Assembly: GCF_050219315.1 (NCBI RefSeq)
Contig: NZ_CP116939.1
Span: 310,001 to 374,000 of the forward strand
Length of the DNA stretch: 64,000 nt
DNA from: Megasphaera_A sueciensis
GTDB lineage: Bacteria; Bacillota; Negativicutes; Veillonellales; Megasphaeraceae
Direction of reading: 5' to 3'
Under the pieces are notes generated by a model. That model searched no databases. It was not told the origin of the DNA and saw only the letters and a program-made list of their open reading frames with translations. This document shows positions 26,134 to 35,056 of the stretch, piece after piece. The position numbers were made by a program, and so were the translations under genes. How positions within the stretch are numbered: the stretch's first letter is position 1; every line of letters begins with the position of its first letter.

Positions 26134-27429
26134 ATGCACAAATTATTCAAGTCTAGAGATAAACCTACAAACAGCACCGCAGGAGGTGCTTACAGGTTCT
26201 TATTTGGTGGTTCTACATCCGGCAAATCTGTAACCGAGCGTTCTTCCATGCAGATGACTGCTGTGTATTCCTGCGTAAGGATATTGGCAGAGGCAGTAGC
26301 AGGTTTGCCGCTGCACCTATATAAATATAATGAAAGTGGCGGTAAAGAACGTGCAGCAGAGAATCAGCTATATTTTCTCCTGCATGATGAACCAAATCCT
26401 GAGATGACATCCTTTGTGTTTCGGGAAACTCTTATGACGCACCTGCTCCTTTGGGGCAATGCTTATGCGCAGCTTATCCGCAACGGTAAGGGAGAGGTTA
26501 TTGCACTTTATCCCTTGATGCCAAACCGTATGACAGTTGACCGGGACAATAAAGGACGGCTTTACTACCAATATTGGAGAGGTAAGGATGAAGCCAAGCT
26601 GAGCCGAGATAACATAGTCATTCTTCAGCCATCAGATGTGCTGCATATTCCGGGACTTGGCTTTGATGGACTTGTCGGGTATAGCCCTATTGCAATGGCA
26701 AAGAATGCTGTTGGAATGGCAATTGCCTGCGAGGAATATGGTGCTAAGTTCTTTGCTAACGGTGCGACACCGGGAGGAATTTTAGAGCATCCGGGTATTG
26801 TTAAAGACCCTGCCAGAGTAAGAGAAAGCTGGAATGCAGTCTATCAAGGAAGCGGCAATGCTCACCGTATAGCAGTTTTAGAAGAGGGCATGAAGTATAC
26901 ACCTATCGGCATATCGCCGGAACAGGCGCAGTTTTTAGAAACAAGAAAATTTCAAATCAATGAGATAGCTCGAATTTTTAGGGTACCGCCTCACATGGTT
27001 GGTGACCTTGAAAAATCGAGCTTTTCTAATATAGAGCAGCAGAGTTTGGAATTTGTTAAATATACATTAGAGCCTTGGCTTGTCAGATGGGAGCAGGCAA
27101 TGGTGCGGTCTCTTTTATCTAAAACGGAGAAGGAGCAGTATTTCATTAAATTTAATGTGGATGGTCTTTTAAGGGGCGATTACGAAAGCCGCATGAATGG
27201 CTATGCCACTGCCAGACAGAATGGCTGGATGAGCGCAAATGACATCAGACAGCTGGAGAACCTTGACCGCATCTCTAAAAAAGAAGGCGGAGATTTGTAT
27301 CTTATTAACGGCAATATGACCAAGCTTGCCGATGCAGGGATTTTTGCGGCAAAGCAATCTAAGGAAACGGAGGAAAAGAATGAAGAAGTTTTGGAAGTGG
27401 AAGAACAAAACCATCAAAAACAAAGATAA
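26134..27429 (+). CDS. HK97-type portal protein
   Basis: About 431 residues. The family pattern is clear: SSMQMTAVYSCVRILAEAVA, LLHDEPNPEMTSFVFRETLM, DVLHIPGLGFDGLVGYSPI, FFANGATPGGILEHPG, and FRVPPHMVGDLEKSSFSNIE. It forms the dodecameric DNA gate of the head. The start is uncertain: the only good ribosome binding site (AAGGAGGTGG, 26107-26116) sits 5 bases before an ATT codon at 26122, in frame with ATG 26134 and the upstream ATG 26095. The tail overlaps the protease gene. Confidence 0.93.
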   Translation: MHKLFKSRDKPTNSTAGGAYRFLFGGSTSGKSVTERSSMQMTAVYSCVRILAEAVAGLPLHLYKYNESGGKERAAENQLYFLLHDEPNPEMTSFVFRETLMTHLLLWGNAYAQLIRNGKGEVIALYPLMPNRMTVDRDNKGRLYYQYWRGKDEAKLSRDNIVILQPSDVLHIPGLGFDGLVGYSPIAMAKNAVGMAIACEEYGAKFFANGATPGGILEHPGIVKDPARVRESWNAVYQGSGNAHRIAVLEEGMKYTPIGISPEQAQFLETRKFQINEIARIFRVPPHMVGDLEKSSFSNIEQQSLEFVKYTLEPWLVRWEQAMVRSLLSKTEKEQYFIKFNVDGLLRGDYESRMNGYATARQNGWMSANDIRQLENLDRISKKEGGDLYLINGNMTKLADAGIFAAKQSKETEEKNEEVLEVEEQNHQKQR

Positions 27430-28123
27430 TGAACCTATTTTGGAGCGCACTTTATTTTTAAACGGAACGATAGCTGAGGAGTCATGGTATGACGATGATG
27501 TTACCCCAAAGCTGTTTGAACAGGAGCTTATGGCAGATAAAAGTGACGTAACCATCTGGATTAACAGTCCTGGCGGTGACTGCGTAGCTGCGGCTCAGAT
27601 TTACAATATGCTGATGAATTACAAGGGCAATATCACGGTGAAAATTGATGGCATTGCCGCAAGTGCGGCCTCGGTTATTGCAATGGCAGGCAGTAAGGTT
27701 TTAATGAGTCCGGTATCTATGCTTATGATTCATAATCCGTCAACGATTGCCGCTGGAGATAAAGCTGAATTTCAAAAAGCTATGGCAATGCTCTCTGAGG
27801 TTAAAGAGAGCATTATTAATGCTTATGAAATTAAGACGGGACTTGCCAGAGTAAAACTGGCACACCTTATGGATGAGGAAAGCTGGATGAATGCGAATAA
27901 AGCAGTGGAACTTGGATTTGCAGACGGTATCTTAAAAAGAAATGCTGAAAGTGCAGCTTTAGACCAACCGGATGTTTCTGTGATGTATTCTAAGGCAGCA
28001 GTAACAAATTCTTTTTTTACTAAGGTTACTGAAAAATGTCGCATTAAGACAGAACCCATTATTCAAGAGCGTTCGGTAGAAGAATGCATGAAGCAGTTAA
28101 ATTTATTAAAGGATCATATTTAA
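27380..28123 (+). CDS. ClpP-like head maturation protease
   Basis: 247 residues from ATG 27380, with AACGGAGG upstream. It is a ClpP/S14-type serine protease: WINSPGGDCVAAAQIYNMLM (oxyanion region), the active-site serine in DGIAASAASVIAMAG, the histidine in MLMIHNPSTIAAG, and later YEIKTGLARVKLAHLMDEES. It cleaves the capsid precursor during prohead maturation. The order portal, protease, capsid is the HK97 order. Confidence 0.93.
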   Translation: MKKFWKWKNKTIKNKDNEPILERTLFLNGTIAEESWYDDDVTPKLFEQELMADKSDVTIWINSPGGDCVAAAQIYNMLMNYKGNITVKIDGIAASAASVIAMAGSKVLMSPVSMLMIHNPSTIAAGDKAEFQKAMAMLSEVKESIINAYEIKTGLARVKLAHLMDEESWMNANKAVELGFADGILKRNAESAALDQPDVSVMYSKAAVTNSFFTKVTEKCRIKTEPIIQERSVEECMKQLNLLKDHI

Positions 28124-28138
28124 GGGAGGAAATACACA

Positions 28139-29320
28139 ATGAATATTAACGAATTAAGAGAGAAAAGAGCCAAGGCATGGGAGGCAACCAAGGCCTTTTT
28201 GGAAAATCAGCGTACGGAAAAAGGGACACTGAGTGCTGAAGATGACCAGACCTATAATCGTATGATGGAAGACATCAACAGTCTGGGCAAGGAAATTCAA
28301 AGAATGGAAAAACAGGAGGCTTTTGATAAAGAACTTGCTAAAGCGGTGAATACACCCATTACTGCTAAACCACAGACATATATTTCGATGAAAGAAAAGA
28401 CTGGCAGAGCATCTAATGCGTATAAAACCGCCATGCTGGATGCTTTCCGATCCAACTTCAAACGTGTAAGTAATGTCCTGCAGGAAGGCGTGGATGCAGA
28501 TGGCGGCTACCTTGTGCCAGAGGAATATGACAGCCGCTTAATCGATACCTTATCTGAAGAGAACATTATGCGTAAGCTTGCTACGACAATTACTACCAGC
28601 GGTGAACACAAAATCAATATTGCAGCCACTAAACCAGCTGCGGCATGGATTGAAGAAGGCGGAGCTATTTCCTTTGGCGATGCAACCTTTAAGCAGATTC
28701 TCTTAGATGCACATAAGCTTCATGTGGCTATTAAGGTAACTGAAGAACTCCTCTATGATAATGCCTTTAACCTTGAAAACTATATTTTAGACCAGTTTGG
28801 CAAGGCACTGGCCAATGCGGAAGAAGATGCCTTCTTAAACGGTGATGGGGTAGGTAAACCTCTTGGACTTTTGGCTGCTGCAGGCGGTGCTGAAGTAACA
28901 GATACTTTGACCGCTGCAATTAAGGCAGACGATATGTTGTCTTTGGTTTATGCCTTAAAACGTCCTTACAGAAAATCTGCAGCTTTTATTTTAAATGACC
29001 AAACCTTATCTGCTTTACGTAAGCTTAAAGATAATAATGGAGCCTATATGTGGCAGCCTTCGTATCAGGCAGGTGAGCCGGACAGAATTTTAGGTTATGC
29101 AGTACATACATCGGCTTTTGCACCAACTACGGCTATTGCTTTTGGTGACTATAGCTATTACAACATCGGTGATCGTGGGGTACGTTCTTTCTCTGAACTT
29201 AGAGAACTGTTTGCAGGAAACGGCATGGTAGCTTATCTTGCTAAGGAGCGTGTAGACGGAAAGCTTATTTTGCCGGAAGCCGTGCAGGTTTTAAAGCTGA
29301 AGGCTGACAGCGGCGAATAA
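28139..29320 (+). CDS. HK97-type major capsid protein
   Basis: 393 residues, GGGAGGA upstream of ATG 28139. Residues about 1-75 are a Lys/Glu-rich helical scaffold (delta domain) that the protease would remove. The mature part starts near residue 100 and shows GVDADGGYLVPEEYDSRLID, then IEEGGAISFGDATFKQI, LNGDGVGKPLGLL and ILGYAVHTS. All are standard for the phage HK97 capsid fold. Confidence 0.95.
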   Translation: MNINELREKRAKAWEATKAFLENQRTEKGTLSAEDDQTYNRMMEDINSLGKEIQRMEKQEAFDKELAKAVNTPITAKPQTYISMKEKTGRASNAYKTAMLDAFRSNFKRVSNVLQEGVDADGGYLVPEEYDSRLIDTLSEENIMRKLATTITTSGEHKINIAATKPAAAWIEEGGAISFGDATFKQILLDAHKLHVAIKVTEELLYDNAFNLENYILDQFGKALANAEEDAFLNGDGVGKPLGLLAAAGGAEVTDTLTAAIKADDMLSLVYALKRPYRKSAAFILNDQTLSALRKLKDNNGAYMWQPSYQAGEPDRILGYAVHTSAFAPTTAIAFGDYSYYNIGDRGVRSFSELRELFAGNGMVAYLAKERVDGKLILPEAVQVLKLKADSGE

Positions 29321-29354
29321 AAGATAGAAATTTAAGGACAAGTAGGTGAGCATT

Positions 29355-29627
29355 TTGCTTGTGAGATTAGAAGAAATGAAGCTGTATCTCAGAGTGGATT
29401 CAGATGAGGAGGATGAGCTTATTACTCATTTATTGGAATCTGCTGAGAAAGTATGTATGGATGTAGTAAGAGGTGATGCCAATGCTTTAGATATGGCAGC
29501 TAATGCCAAAACGGCTATTATGTATACGGCTGCCTATTTTTATGAACACAGGGAAGAAGCAGATTACAGGCAGCTCATGCTCACCCTGCGTTCTTTATTT
29601 TTTGCAGAAAGAAGGGGCGAATTTTAG
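29355..29627 (+). CDS. head-tail connector protein (gp6-like)
   Basis: 90 residues from TTG 29355, preceded by AGGTGAG; GTG 29346 is the alternative. EEMKLYLRVDSDEEDELITH and LESAEKVCMDVV, then YTAAYFYEHREEADYRQL, match the all-helical HK97 gp6/SPP1 gp15 adaptor, which docks a ring under the portal. The stop and the next GTG start share a base (TAGTG). Confidence 0.88.
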   Translation: MLVRLEEMKLYLRVDSDEEDELITHLLESAEKVCMDVVRGDANALDMAANAKTAIMYTAAYFYEHREEADYRQLMLTLRSLFFAERRGEF

Positions 29628-29947
29628 TGCGGATTGCAAAATTAAATCAGCGTGTTGAGGTCTTAAGGCCTGTGCTGACAAGTGATGGTTATGGCGGCTA
29701 CGGTACTGTGTATGAAAAAGAGACAGGACTGTGGGTTGAAGTTAAAGATTCCAAATATACCGGCAAGCAGGTTTTTGATACTCCGAATGCCGTTAATAAC
29801 GTGATGCTGAAAACACGTACCTATCTTAACCTCAAGAAGGGCTGGCATATTTTATGGCAGGGCAGGGAATATGAGATTGTATCGGTAGAGAGATTCTATA
29901 AGGACAGCACCTTCATAGAAATAGTTGAATATGAGAAGGGTGTGTAA
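29627..29947 (+). CDS. head closure / head-tail adaptor protein
   Basis: 106 residues starting at GTG 29627. It is a beta-rich small protein (RIAKLNQRVEVLRPVLTSDG, GYGTVYEKETGLWVEVKDSK, ending FIEIVEYEKGV), as in SPP1 gp16-like head closure proteins that seal the connector after packaging. Overlaps of 1 base on both sides indicate coupled translation with the connector genes. Confidence 0.87.
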   Translation: MRIAKLNQRVEVLRPVLTSDGYGGYGTVYEKETGLWVEVKDSKYTGKQVFDTPNAVNNVMLKTRTYLNLKKGWHILWQGREYEIVSVERFYKDSTFIEIVEYEKGV

Positions 29948-30387
29948 TGAAGTTTTATGCGAAGGTTACCAGTAATGATTTAACAAAAGCGTTGAACGGT
30001 ATTAGTGCCTGGGATGGTAAAACACGCCTTGGTATTGAAAATGCACTGCAGGATGGTACGAAAAATATTGCCAGAGGTGCAAGGCAGAAGGTAAGCCAAA
30101 GAACTGGAAAACTTAAAAAGTCCATAAAATCCGGGTTCGACAGACGTAAGCCAGAAGGAACAGTCAGGGCTAAAACGCCTTATGCACATATTGTGGAATT
30201 TGGTGCTAAGGCACATATTGTTCGCCCTAAAAACAAAAAAGCTTTAACCGTTGCGGCAGGAGGGGAAGTTATCTTCAGAAAAAGTGCCAAAATACCGACC
30301 AGAAAAGGCAGGCCTTTTATCGAGCCAAGCTTTGAAGCAGAAGAACTTAAGATAGTGTCCAGTATGAAGAAGGTGCTTAATAAGTGA
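29947..30387 (+). CDS. HK97 gp10-like tail completion protein
   Basis: 146 residues. NIARGARQKVSQRTGKLKKS, then TPYAHIVEFGAKAHIVRPKN and a C-terminal RKGRPFIEPSFEAEEL stretch are typical of the HK97 gp10 family, which completes the tail at the connector. Strongly basic N-terminal half. The start overlaps the previous stop and the end overlaps the next GTG by 4 bases. Confidence 0.9.
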   Translation: MKFYAKVTSNDLTKALNGISAWDGKTRLGIENALQDGTKNIARGARQKVSQRTGKLKKSIKSGFDRRKPEGTVRAKTPYAHIVEFGAKAHIVRPKNKKALTVAAGGEVIFRKSAKIPTRKGRPFIEPSFEAEELKIVSSMKKVLNK

Positions 30388-30791
30388 AACGTATACCATT
30401 AAATGCACTGCAGAAAGCTCTTATTGCGTATCTTAGAGCACATGAAAAAGTGCCTGTTTATGATTATGTGCCGGAAACGGCAAAACTGCCTTTTATGACG
30501 CTTGGTGCATTTAATTGTAAAGAGGCAGGCACAAAGTACGAGGATATAGTGGAAGTAACGGTGCAGCTTAATATCTGGTCTACCTATAAAGGCAAGTTTG
30601 AAATAAACAGTATTGCTAACCGGGTAATTAGCCTTTTGCAGACCAAGCAGATAGATTTAAGTGAAGATGAATTTACAGCCATTCGGCAGCAGGTGGATTT
30701 CTTTGAGGCTTATCCGGAGGAAGAAACAGGCTACAATGGAGTGATCAGTTTAGTAATATTAGTACAGAACATGAGAAGGAGTGAAGATTAA
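30384..30791 (+). CDS. tail terminator protein (DUF3168/gp11-like)
   Basis: 135 residues from GTG 30384. NALQKALIAYLRAHEKVPVY, DYVPETAKLPFMTLGAFNCK and VTVQLNIWSTYKGKFEINSI match the family that caps the tail tube and sets its end. The C-terminal part is SLVILVQNMRRSED. Its place between gp10-like and major tail protein genes is standard. Confidence 0.87.
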   Translation: MKRIPLNALQKALIAYLRAHEKVPVYDYVPETAKLPFMTLGAFNCKEAGTKYEDIVEVTVQLNIWSTYKGKFEINSIANRVISLLQTKQIDLSEDEFTAIRQQVDFFEAYPEEETGYNGVISLVILVQNMRRSED

Positions 30792-31267
30792 TGGCATATA
30801 CAGTATTTGCTGAGCCTGTCAGTACCAGTAAGGCAACGGCAGGTAAAGATTATCTTTTGTATGTAAATACAGGAACTACCGAAGCAGCACCTACCTGGAC
30901 CTTAGTAGGTGGTCAGAGAAGCGGTGATTTATCCCGCAAGGCAGATGAAATAGATGCTTCGGATAAAACAAGCGGTGGCTGGAAAGCAACGCTTCCTGGA
31001 CTTAGAAGCTGGTCTATTGACTTAGAAAGTGTTTATCTTGCCGGAGATACCGGAGCAAAATTTCTTGAAGCTGCTTTTTTAAATAATAAGCAGGTAAATA
31101 TTAAGTTTGAATATCCAGATCAAAGCTATCTGATGGGGTGGGCCTCTTTAACAGAGTGCAGTCTTTCTACGCCCCACGATGATGTAGCTACCTTAAAAGG
31201 AACGCTTTCCGGGGCTGGTCCATTATCTGATCTAAAAACTGGAGGTACGGTAAATGAAGAAGGTTGA
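30791..31267 (+). CDS. major tail tube protein (TP901-1 type)
   Basis: 158 residues, AAGGAGTGAAG upstream of ATG 30791. The pattern GKDYLLYVNTGTTEAAPTWT, VGGQRSGDLSRKADEIDASD and KTSGGWKATLPGLRSWSIDL is that of TP901-1-type tail tube proteins of long non-contractile tails. No sheath gene is present, so the phage is siphovirus-like. Confidence 0.92.
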   Translation: MAYTVFAEPVSTSKATAGKDYLLYVNTGTTEAAPTWTLVGGQRSGDLSRKADEIDASDKTSGGWKATLPGLRSWSIDLESVYLAGDTGAKFLEAAFLNNKQVNIKFEYPDQSYLMGWASLTECSLSTPHDDVATLKGTLSGAGPLSDLKTGGTVNEEG

Positions 31268-31646
31268 GTTTCCGTTGTTTGGCGAAAATGAGTATATGTT
31301 TTTAAATATCGGCAGGCTTATAGATATTGAACGCATGACGGGAAAGCCTGCCGGGGACATCATCAAAAACCAAAGTCTTGATTTAGGAATGCTCACTATC
31401 ATTTTAAGTGTGGCACTTCGTCATCATAAAATGCGTACACCGCAGTGGTATGCCGAGAAAATGCAGGAATTAGTGGAGGAGGGCATAGAACTTGAAACAG
31501 ATATTCAGATTCCCGTGGTTAAATGTATTGCAGGGTCCGGCATTTTAGGTAAGGCCGTATATTACAAACTGTTTCCGGAAGAAATGACGGATTCGGCAAG
31601 TGAGGAATTAACAGCAGAAAGAAAAAACGCAAGGAAGGGCAGATAG
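31254..31646 (+). CDS. tail assembly chaperone, short form (gpG-like)
   Basis: 130 residues, GGAGG upstream of ATG 31254, overlapping the tail tube gene by 14 bases. FPLFGENEYMFLNIGRLIDI, ERMTGKPAGDI and VALRHHKMRTPQWYAEKMQE are typical of the short chaperone before the tape measure gene. Near its end lies the slippery heptamer A AAA AAC in the correct frame (31622-31628), which allows a -1 shift into the next frame and so a longer fused product. Confidence 0.85.
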   Translation: MKKVEFPLFGENEYMFLNIGRLIDIERMTGKPAGDIIKNQSLDLGMLTIILSVALRHHKMRTPQWYAEKMQELVEEGIELETDIQIPVVKCIAGSGILGKAVYYKLFPEEMTDSASEELTAERKNARKGR

Positions 31647-31660
31647 TCCCTTCTTTTTTT
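31622..31660 (+). promoter_or_regulatory. programmed -1 frameshift site with downstream stem-loop
   Basis: The zero-frame codons are AGA AAA AAC, so the heptamer A AAA AAC is in register. A stem AGGAAGGG with CCCTTCTT (one G-U) begins about 3 bases after it, with the zero-frame TAG in the loop. After the shift the frame is open to 31972. Confidence 0.8.
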
Positions 31661-31972
31661 GCGTGGCTGAAGTGGGCAGAGAGTGTGGCTTATGGACCTC
31701 TCGCCTTAAAGCCAAAGGAATTTTATGAACTTACACCGATGGAACTAGTGAAACTAGCTGAAGGGTATGAAAAAAGAAGAATGACCAATCTTTGGACAGC
31801 TTCATACTTTACGGCAAATCTTATGGCCACGCAGACTAAGGGAATAACCCCGGAAAAGCTTATGAAACCATTTTTGCCTAAGAAAACAACAGGTGAGAAA
31901 GAATTAGAACGGGATAACTTCTTTAGGGAGTTTTATGCTAAAAGGAAGGAGGCGGACGAGTGTCAACGGTAG
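31628..31972 (+). CDS. tail assembly chaperone, frameshift extension (gpGT-like)
   Basis: This segment is read only after the -1 frameshift, adding about 114 residues to the short chaperone: KEGQIVPSFFAWLKWAESVA, then YGPLALKPKEFYELTPMELV and AEGYEKRRMTNLWTASYFTA. The extension has the typical composition of the gpT part that binds the tape measure protein. A stand-alone start at 31685 (GTG) is possible but has no good ribosome binding site. The end overlaps the tape measure start by 13 bases. Confidence 0.82.
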   Translation, partial: RKEGQIVPSFFAWLKWAESVAYGPLALKPKEFYELTPMELVKLAEGYEKRRMTNLWTASYFTANLMATQTKGITPEKLMKPFLPKKTTGEKELERDNFFREFYAKRKEADECQR

Positions 31973-34900
31973 CAGAGTTATTAGTAAAAATAGGGGCAGA
32001 TTCTTCTGATTTAAGAAAAGAGATAGCAGCAACAAAAAGACAGCTTAAATCCGCTTTTGGCTCTGAAGGCATGAATTTATCCGGTAAGGCGGTTACTGTT
32101 TTAGAAGGCCTTGGTGCAGCTTTGAGTGCTTTAGGTGTATATGCTGTTAAAGCAGGTGGTGAACTCCAAAACGTTCAGGTTGCCATGACTAATATGCTGG
32201 GCAGTGCTGAACGTGCAGGTGCCTTTGTAAAAGAACTGCAGAGCTTTGCGGCACATACACCTTTTGAATTTAACGATGTTACAAAAGCAAGTCAGAAGTT
32301 TCTGGCTTTTGGCTTTACGGCAGAACAGATTATTCCAACTCTGACTGCCGTAGGTGATGCAGCCGCAGGAGTTGGTGCAGGGCAGGACGGTGTTAATCGC
32401 CTGACGATTGCTTTAGGTCAGATTGCTGCTAAGGGAAAACTTGCCAGCCAGGAAATGATGCAGATTACAGAACTTGGTATTCCTGCCTGGCAGCTTTTGG
32501 CGGATAAGCTTGGTACAGAGGTGGCAACTGCACAGGATATGGTTACTAAGAGTATGGTGGACAGCCAAATGGCACTGGATGCACTTGTCGGAGGCATGGA
32601 AGGCCGTTATGGCGGCATGATGGAGCAGCAAAGCGGTACTATACTAGGCACTTGGTCTAACCTTATGGATGGCTTAGGGCAGGTCGCTTCGCAGGCTGGT
32701 CTTGCTATAGCCGAAGCACTTAATTTGCCTGAACTGTTCAGCTCTATTGGTGAGTGGCTGAGCCGCTTTGCAGAAAACCTGCAAAATGGAGGCATCAGAG
32801 AAGCTATTATGAACTGTATACCACCGGAAGTACAAGTGGCAATTGTGGCCTTTGGTACAGCTTTAACCGCAGTAGCGATTCCTGCCATGTATGCCGCCGG
32901 AGCTGCGGCACTTGCGATGGCAGCACCTTTTGTAGCAGGAATCGGTGCTGCAGTAACAGCTGCGGCCCCTTTTATAGCAGCAATTACCGTAATTGCTTCA
33001 GGTTTATATGCCTTGTGGTCAAGCGGCATGAGTGCAGCCGATGTATTTGGACTCATGGGTGTAAAGACGGAGCTTTTAACTAAAGCAGGAAGTGCTTTGC
33101 AGTCAGCTTTTTCTGCTGTAGGAAGTTTGCTAAGCAGTGTTTTAAATGCTCTAAAACCGCTATTTGTAGCTTTTGGTGCAATAGCAGCAGTTGTTATTGA
33201 AGGAGTTCTTTTATATTTTGGCTGTTTGATTAATGGGGCAGCACTTCTCTTTACTGCGGTAAGCAGCGTAATTGAAGGCATTTGCAGTGTTTTTGAATGG
33301 ATGGTGAATGCCATCGGCTCAGCCTTAAATGCCATAGCATCTGTTTTAGGAAATATGGCGGATAGTGTTTTACCCGCCTGGGCATCAAGTGGTCTATCCA
33401 CTATTTCTAATTTTGTTTCGAATGCAGTCAGCTGGCTATCCGGTCTTATTTCTAAAATATTTGAAACCAATGCAGCTCTAAATAGTGTTGGCAGAGAAAA
33501 TGAAGAAAATGGAAGTAAAAGTGCAGTAAGCACACCAAAAAAAGAATGGAAAATGCCGGATTTCAGCAATTTTAAAGGCAGTGGTAGCGGCGAAATTCCG
33601 TCAGTCGGTTCCGTTGATTCCAGCGGAGGAAGAGGCACAGATTCAAGAGAAGATAATCTTTCAGATAAAGCTGCCAGTACATCTAAAACGATTGAAGACG
33701 AATGGGTACGTACTTTTAATACCAAATCTCAGCTTGTAGACCGTTGGTATAAGGAAGAAACAGCTGAACTTGAAAAGTCTAAGTCTGCCAATGAAAACTA
33801 CGAAAGAGATAAACAGCGTCTTAGTGAGTTATATGCTCAAAAGCACATTAATTCTCTCTGTGAAGAAGCTAAAAAAGCACAGGAAATACAAAACAGTATT
33901 CACGATGCATCTTTTGAATCCTTAAAAGCAGGCACTGTATTTAATTCAGATGCAGCGGCTGCAGAACTTATGCAGATGCAGTTAGAACATGAAAAGACGG
34001 TAAGCGGTATTGAAGAACGCTGGACTAAATTATCCAACACCTTTATTGGCCTTAACCAGACTGAAAAGGACGTCTTTATCGCAGCTCTAAAAGAACGAAA
34101 CATAGCTTTTACGGAAACTGAAACAGGGGAGCTGGACTTTCATAAACAAATGCTTAAGGATAAGCTTGCTGAAGATAAAGTTTATGAGGATACGAGGGCA
34201 GAGTATCATGCTCAGTGCAAAGATATTCAGGCTAATATTGATGAGGCATATAAGACGAATGATCTTGCCAGGCTGCAGGAGGTTTTAACTGAAGAAGCCG
34301 CTATTCGTTTAAATGATATGGAAGCACAGAAAACAATGCTAGATACCTATAAAGAGGCTTTTTTAGCGGCTCATATGACGATGGCACAGGTTGCAGCGGG
34401 ACTTTACAGTACGGCTTTGAACGGTTTGGAAGATGCTTTTACCAGTATTTTAACGAATGCAAAAAGTGCCAAAGATGCCTTTGCTGATTTGGGCAAGAGC
34501 ATGATTAAGGTTATTGCCCAGTATTTTGCCAAGCAGGCTGCGGGGATGATTGTATCCCATGTTATGGGGCAGAATTTGCAGAAAAAAGAACAGGCTGCCA
34601 GCACAGCGCAGGCAGCAGCAGAACTTGCTGTATGGGCACCTGCCGCAGTAGCTTATGAAACAGTGCATCCAGGTTCAGCGGCCAGAGCTTTGGGTATGGT
34701 TACTACATCACTTACAACAGCAGCCGCAATGGGAGCATCTATAGCAGCCATTTCAGGAATAAGCGGCGGAGCAAAGACCTCCGGCAGTAATATTGAGGTA
34801 GGCGCTTATGCTAAGGGTGGATATTTTACGGGACCAACTTTAGGCATTATTGGTGAAGGAGCAGATAGTGAGGTAGCATTGCCTCTAAACAGGGCTGTAT

Positions 34901-35055
34901 TTAACAATATCGCTGAAGGTATTGTAGAAGCAGGAAGCAGCAGAAACAGTACAGTTACGCAAAATATTTATGGCGATATTAATGATGCAGCTGATGTGGA
35001 TGATTTGTTTGAAGGCCTGACCAATATGGTCGCTGCTGGATTAAGGGGTGTATGA
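31960..35055 (+). CDS. tail tape measure protein
   Basis: 1031 residues from GTG 31960, AAGGAGGCGG upstream. The N-terminal tape measure domain has NMLGSAERAGAFVKELQSFA, HTPFEFNDVTKASQKFLAFG and TELGIPAWQLLADKL. The middle (about 275-480) is strongly hydrophobic with Ala/Gly-rich segments that could cross membranes during DNA ejection. Residues about 590-830 are a coiled coil. The C-terminus has AYAKGGYFTGPTLGIIGEGA, the usual end motif. It sets tail length, here predicted at roughly 150 nm (inference from length alone). Confidence 0.95.
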   Translation: MSTVAELLVKIGADSSDLRKEIAATKRQLKSAFGSEGMNLSGKAVTVLEGLGAALSALGVYAVKAGGELQNVQVAMTNMLGSAERAGAFVKELQSFAAHTPFEFNDVTKASQKFLAFGFTAEQIIPTLTAVGDAAAGVGAGQDGVNRLTIALGQIAAKGKLASQEMMQITELGIPAWQLLADKLGTEVATAQDMVTKSMVDSQMALDALVGGMEGRYGGMMEQQSGTILGTWSNLMDGLGQVASQAGLAIAEALNLPELFSSIGEWLSRFAENLQNGGIREAIMNCIPPEVQVAIVAFGTALTAVAIPAMYAAGAAALAMAAPFVAGIGAAVTAAAPFIAAITVIASGLYALWSSGMSAADVFGLMGVKTELLTKAGSALQSAFSAVGSLLSSVLNALKPLFVAFGAIAAVVIEGVLLYFGCLINGAALLFTAVSSVIEGICSVFEWMVNAIGSALNAIASVLGNMADSVLPAWASSGLSTISNFVSNAVSWLSGLISKIFETNAALNSVGRENEENGSKSAVSTPKKEWKMPDFSNFKGSGSGEIPSVGSVDSSGGRGTDSREDNLSDKAASTSKTIEDEWVRTFNTKSQLVDRWYKEETAELEKSKSANENYERDKQRLSELYAQKHINSLCEEAKKAQEIQNSIHDASFESLKAGTVFNSDAAAAELMQMQLEHEKTVSGIEERWTKLSNTFIGLNQTEKDVFIAALKERNIAFTETETGELDFHKQMLKDKLAEDKVYEDTRAEYHAQCKDIQANIDEAYKTNDLARLQEVLTEEAAIRLNDMEAQKTMLDTYKEAFLAAHMTMAQVAAGLYSTALNGLEDAFTSILTNAKSAKDAFADLGKSMIKVIAQYFAKQAAGMIVSHVMGQNLQKKEQAASTAQAAAELAVWAPAAVAYETVHPGSAARALGMVTTSLTTAAAMGASIAAISGISGGAKTSGSNIEVGAYAKGGYFTGPTLGIIGEGADSEVALPLNRAVFNNIAEGIVEAGSSRNSTVTQNIYGDINDAADVDDLFEGLTNMVAAGLRGV

Positions 35056-35056
35056 G

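Noticed and set aside
32607..33725. Long minus-strand open frame (372 codons) opposite the tape measure gene
   Set aside because: Lies entirely inside the tape measure gene, has no ribosome binding site or domain, and reflects the Ala/Gly-rich codon pattern of the opposite strand.
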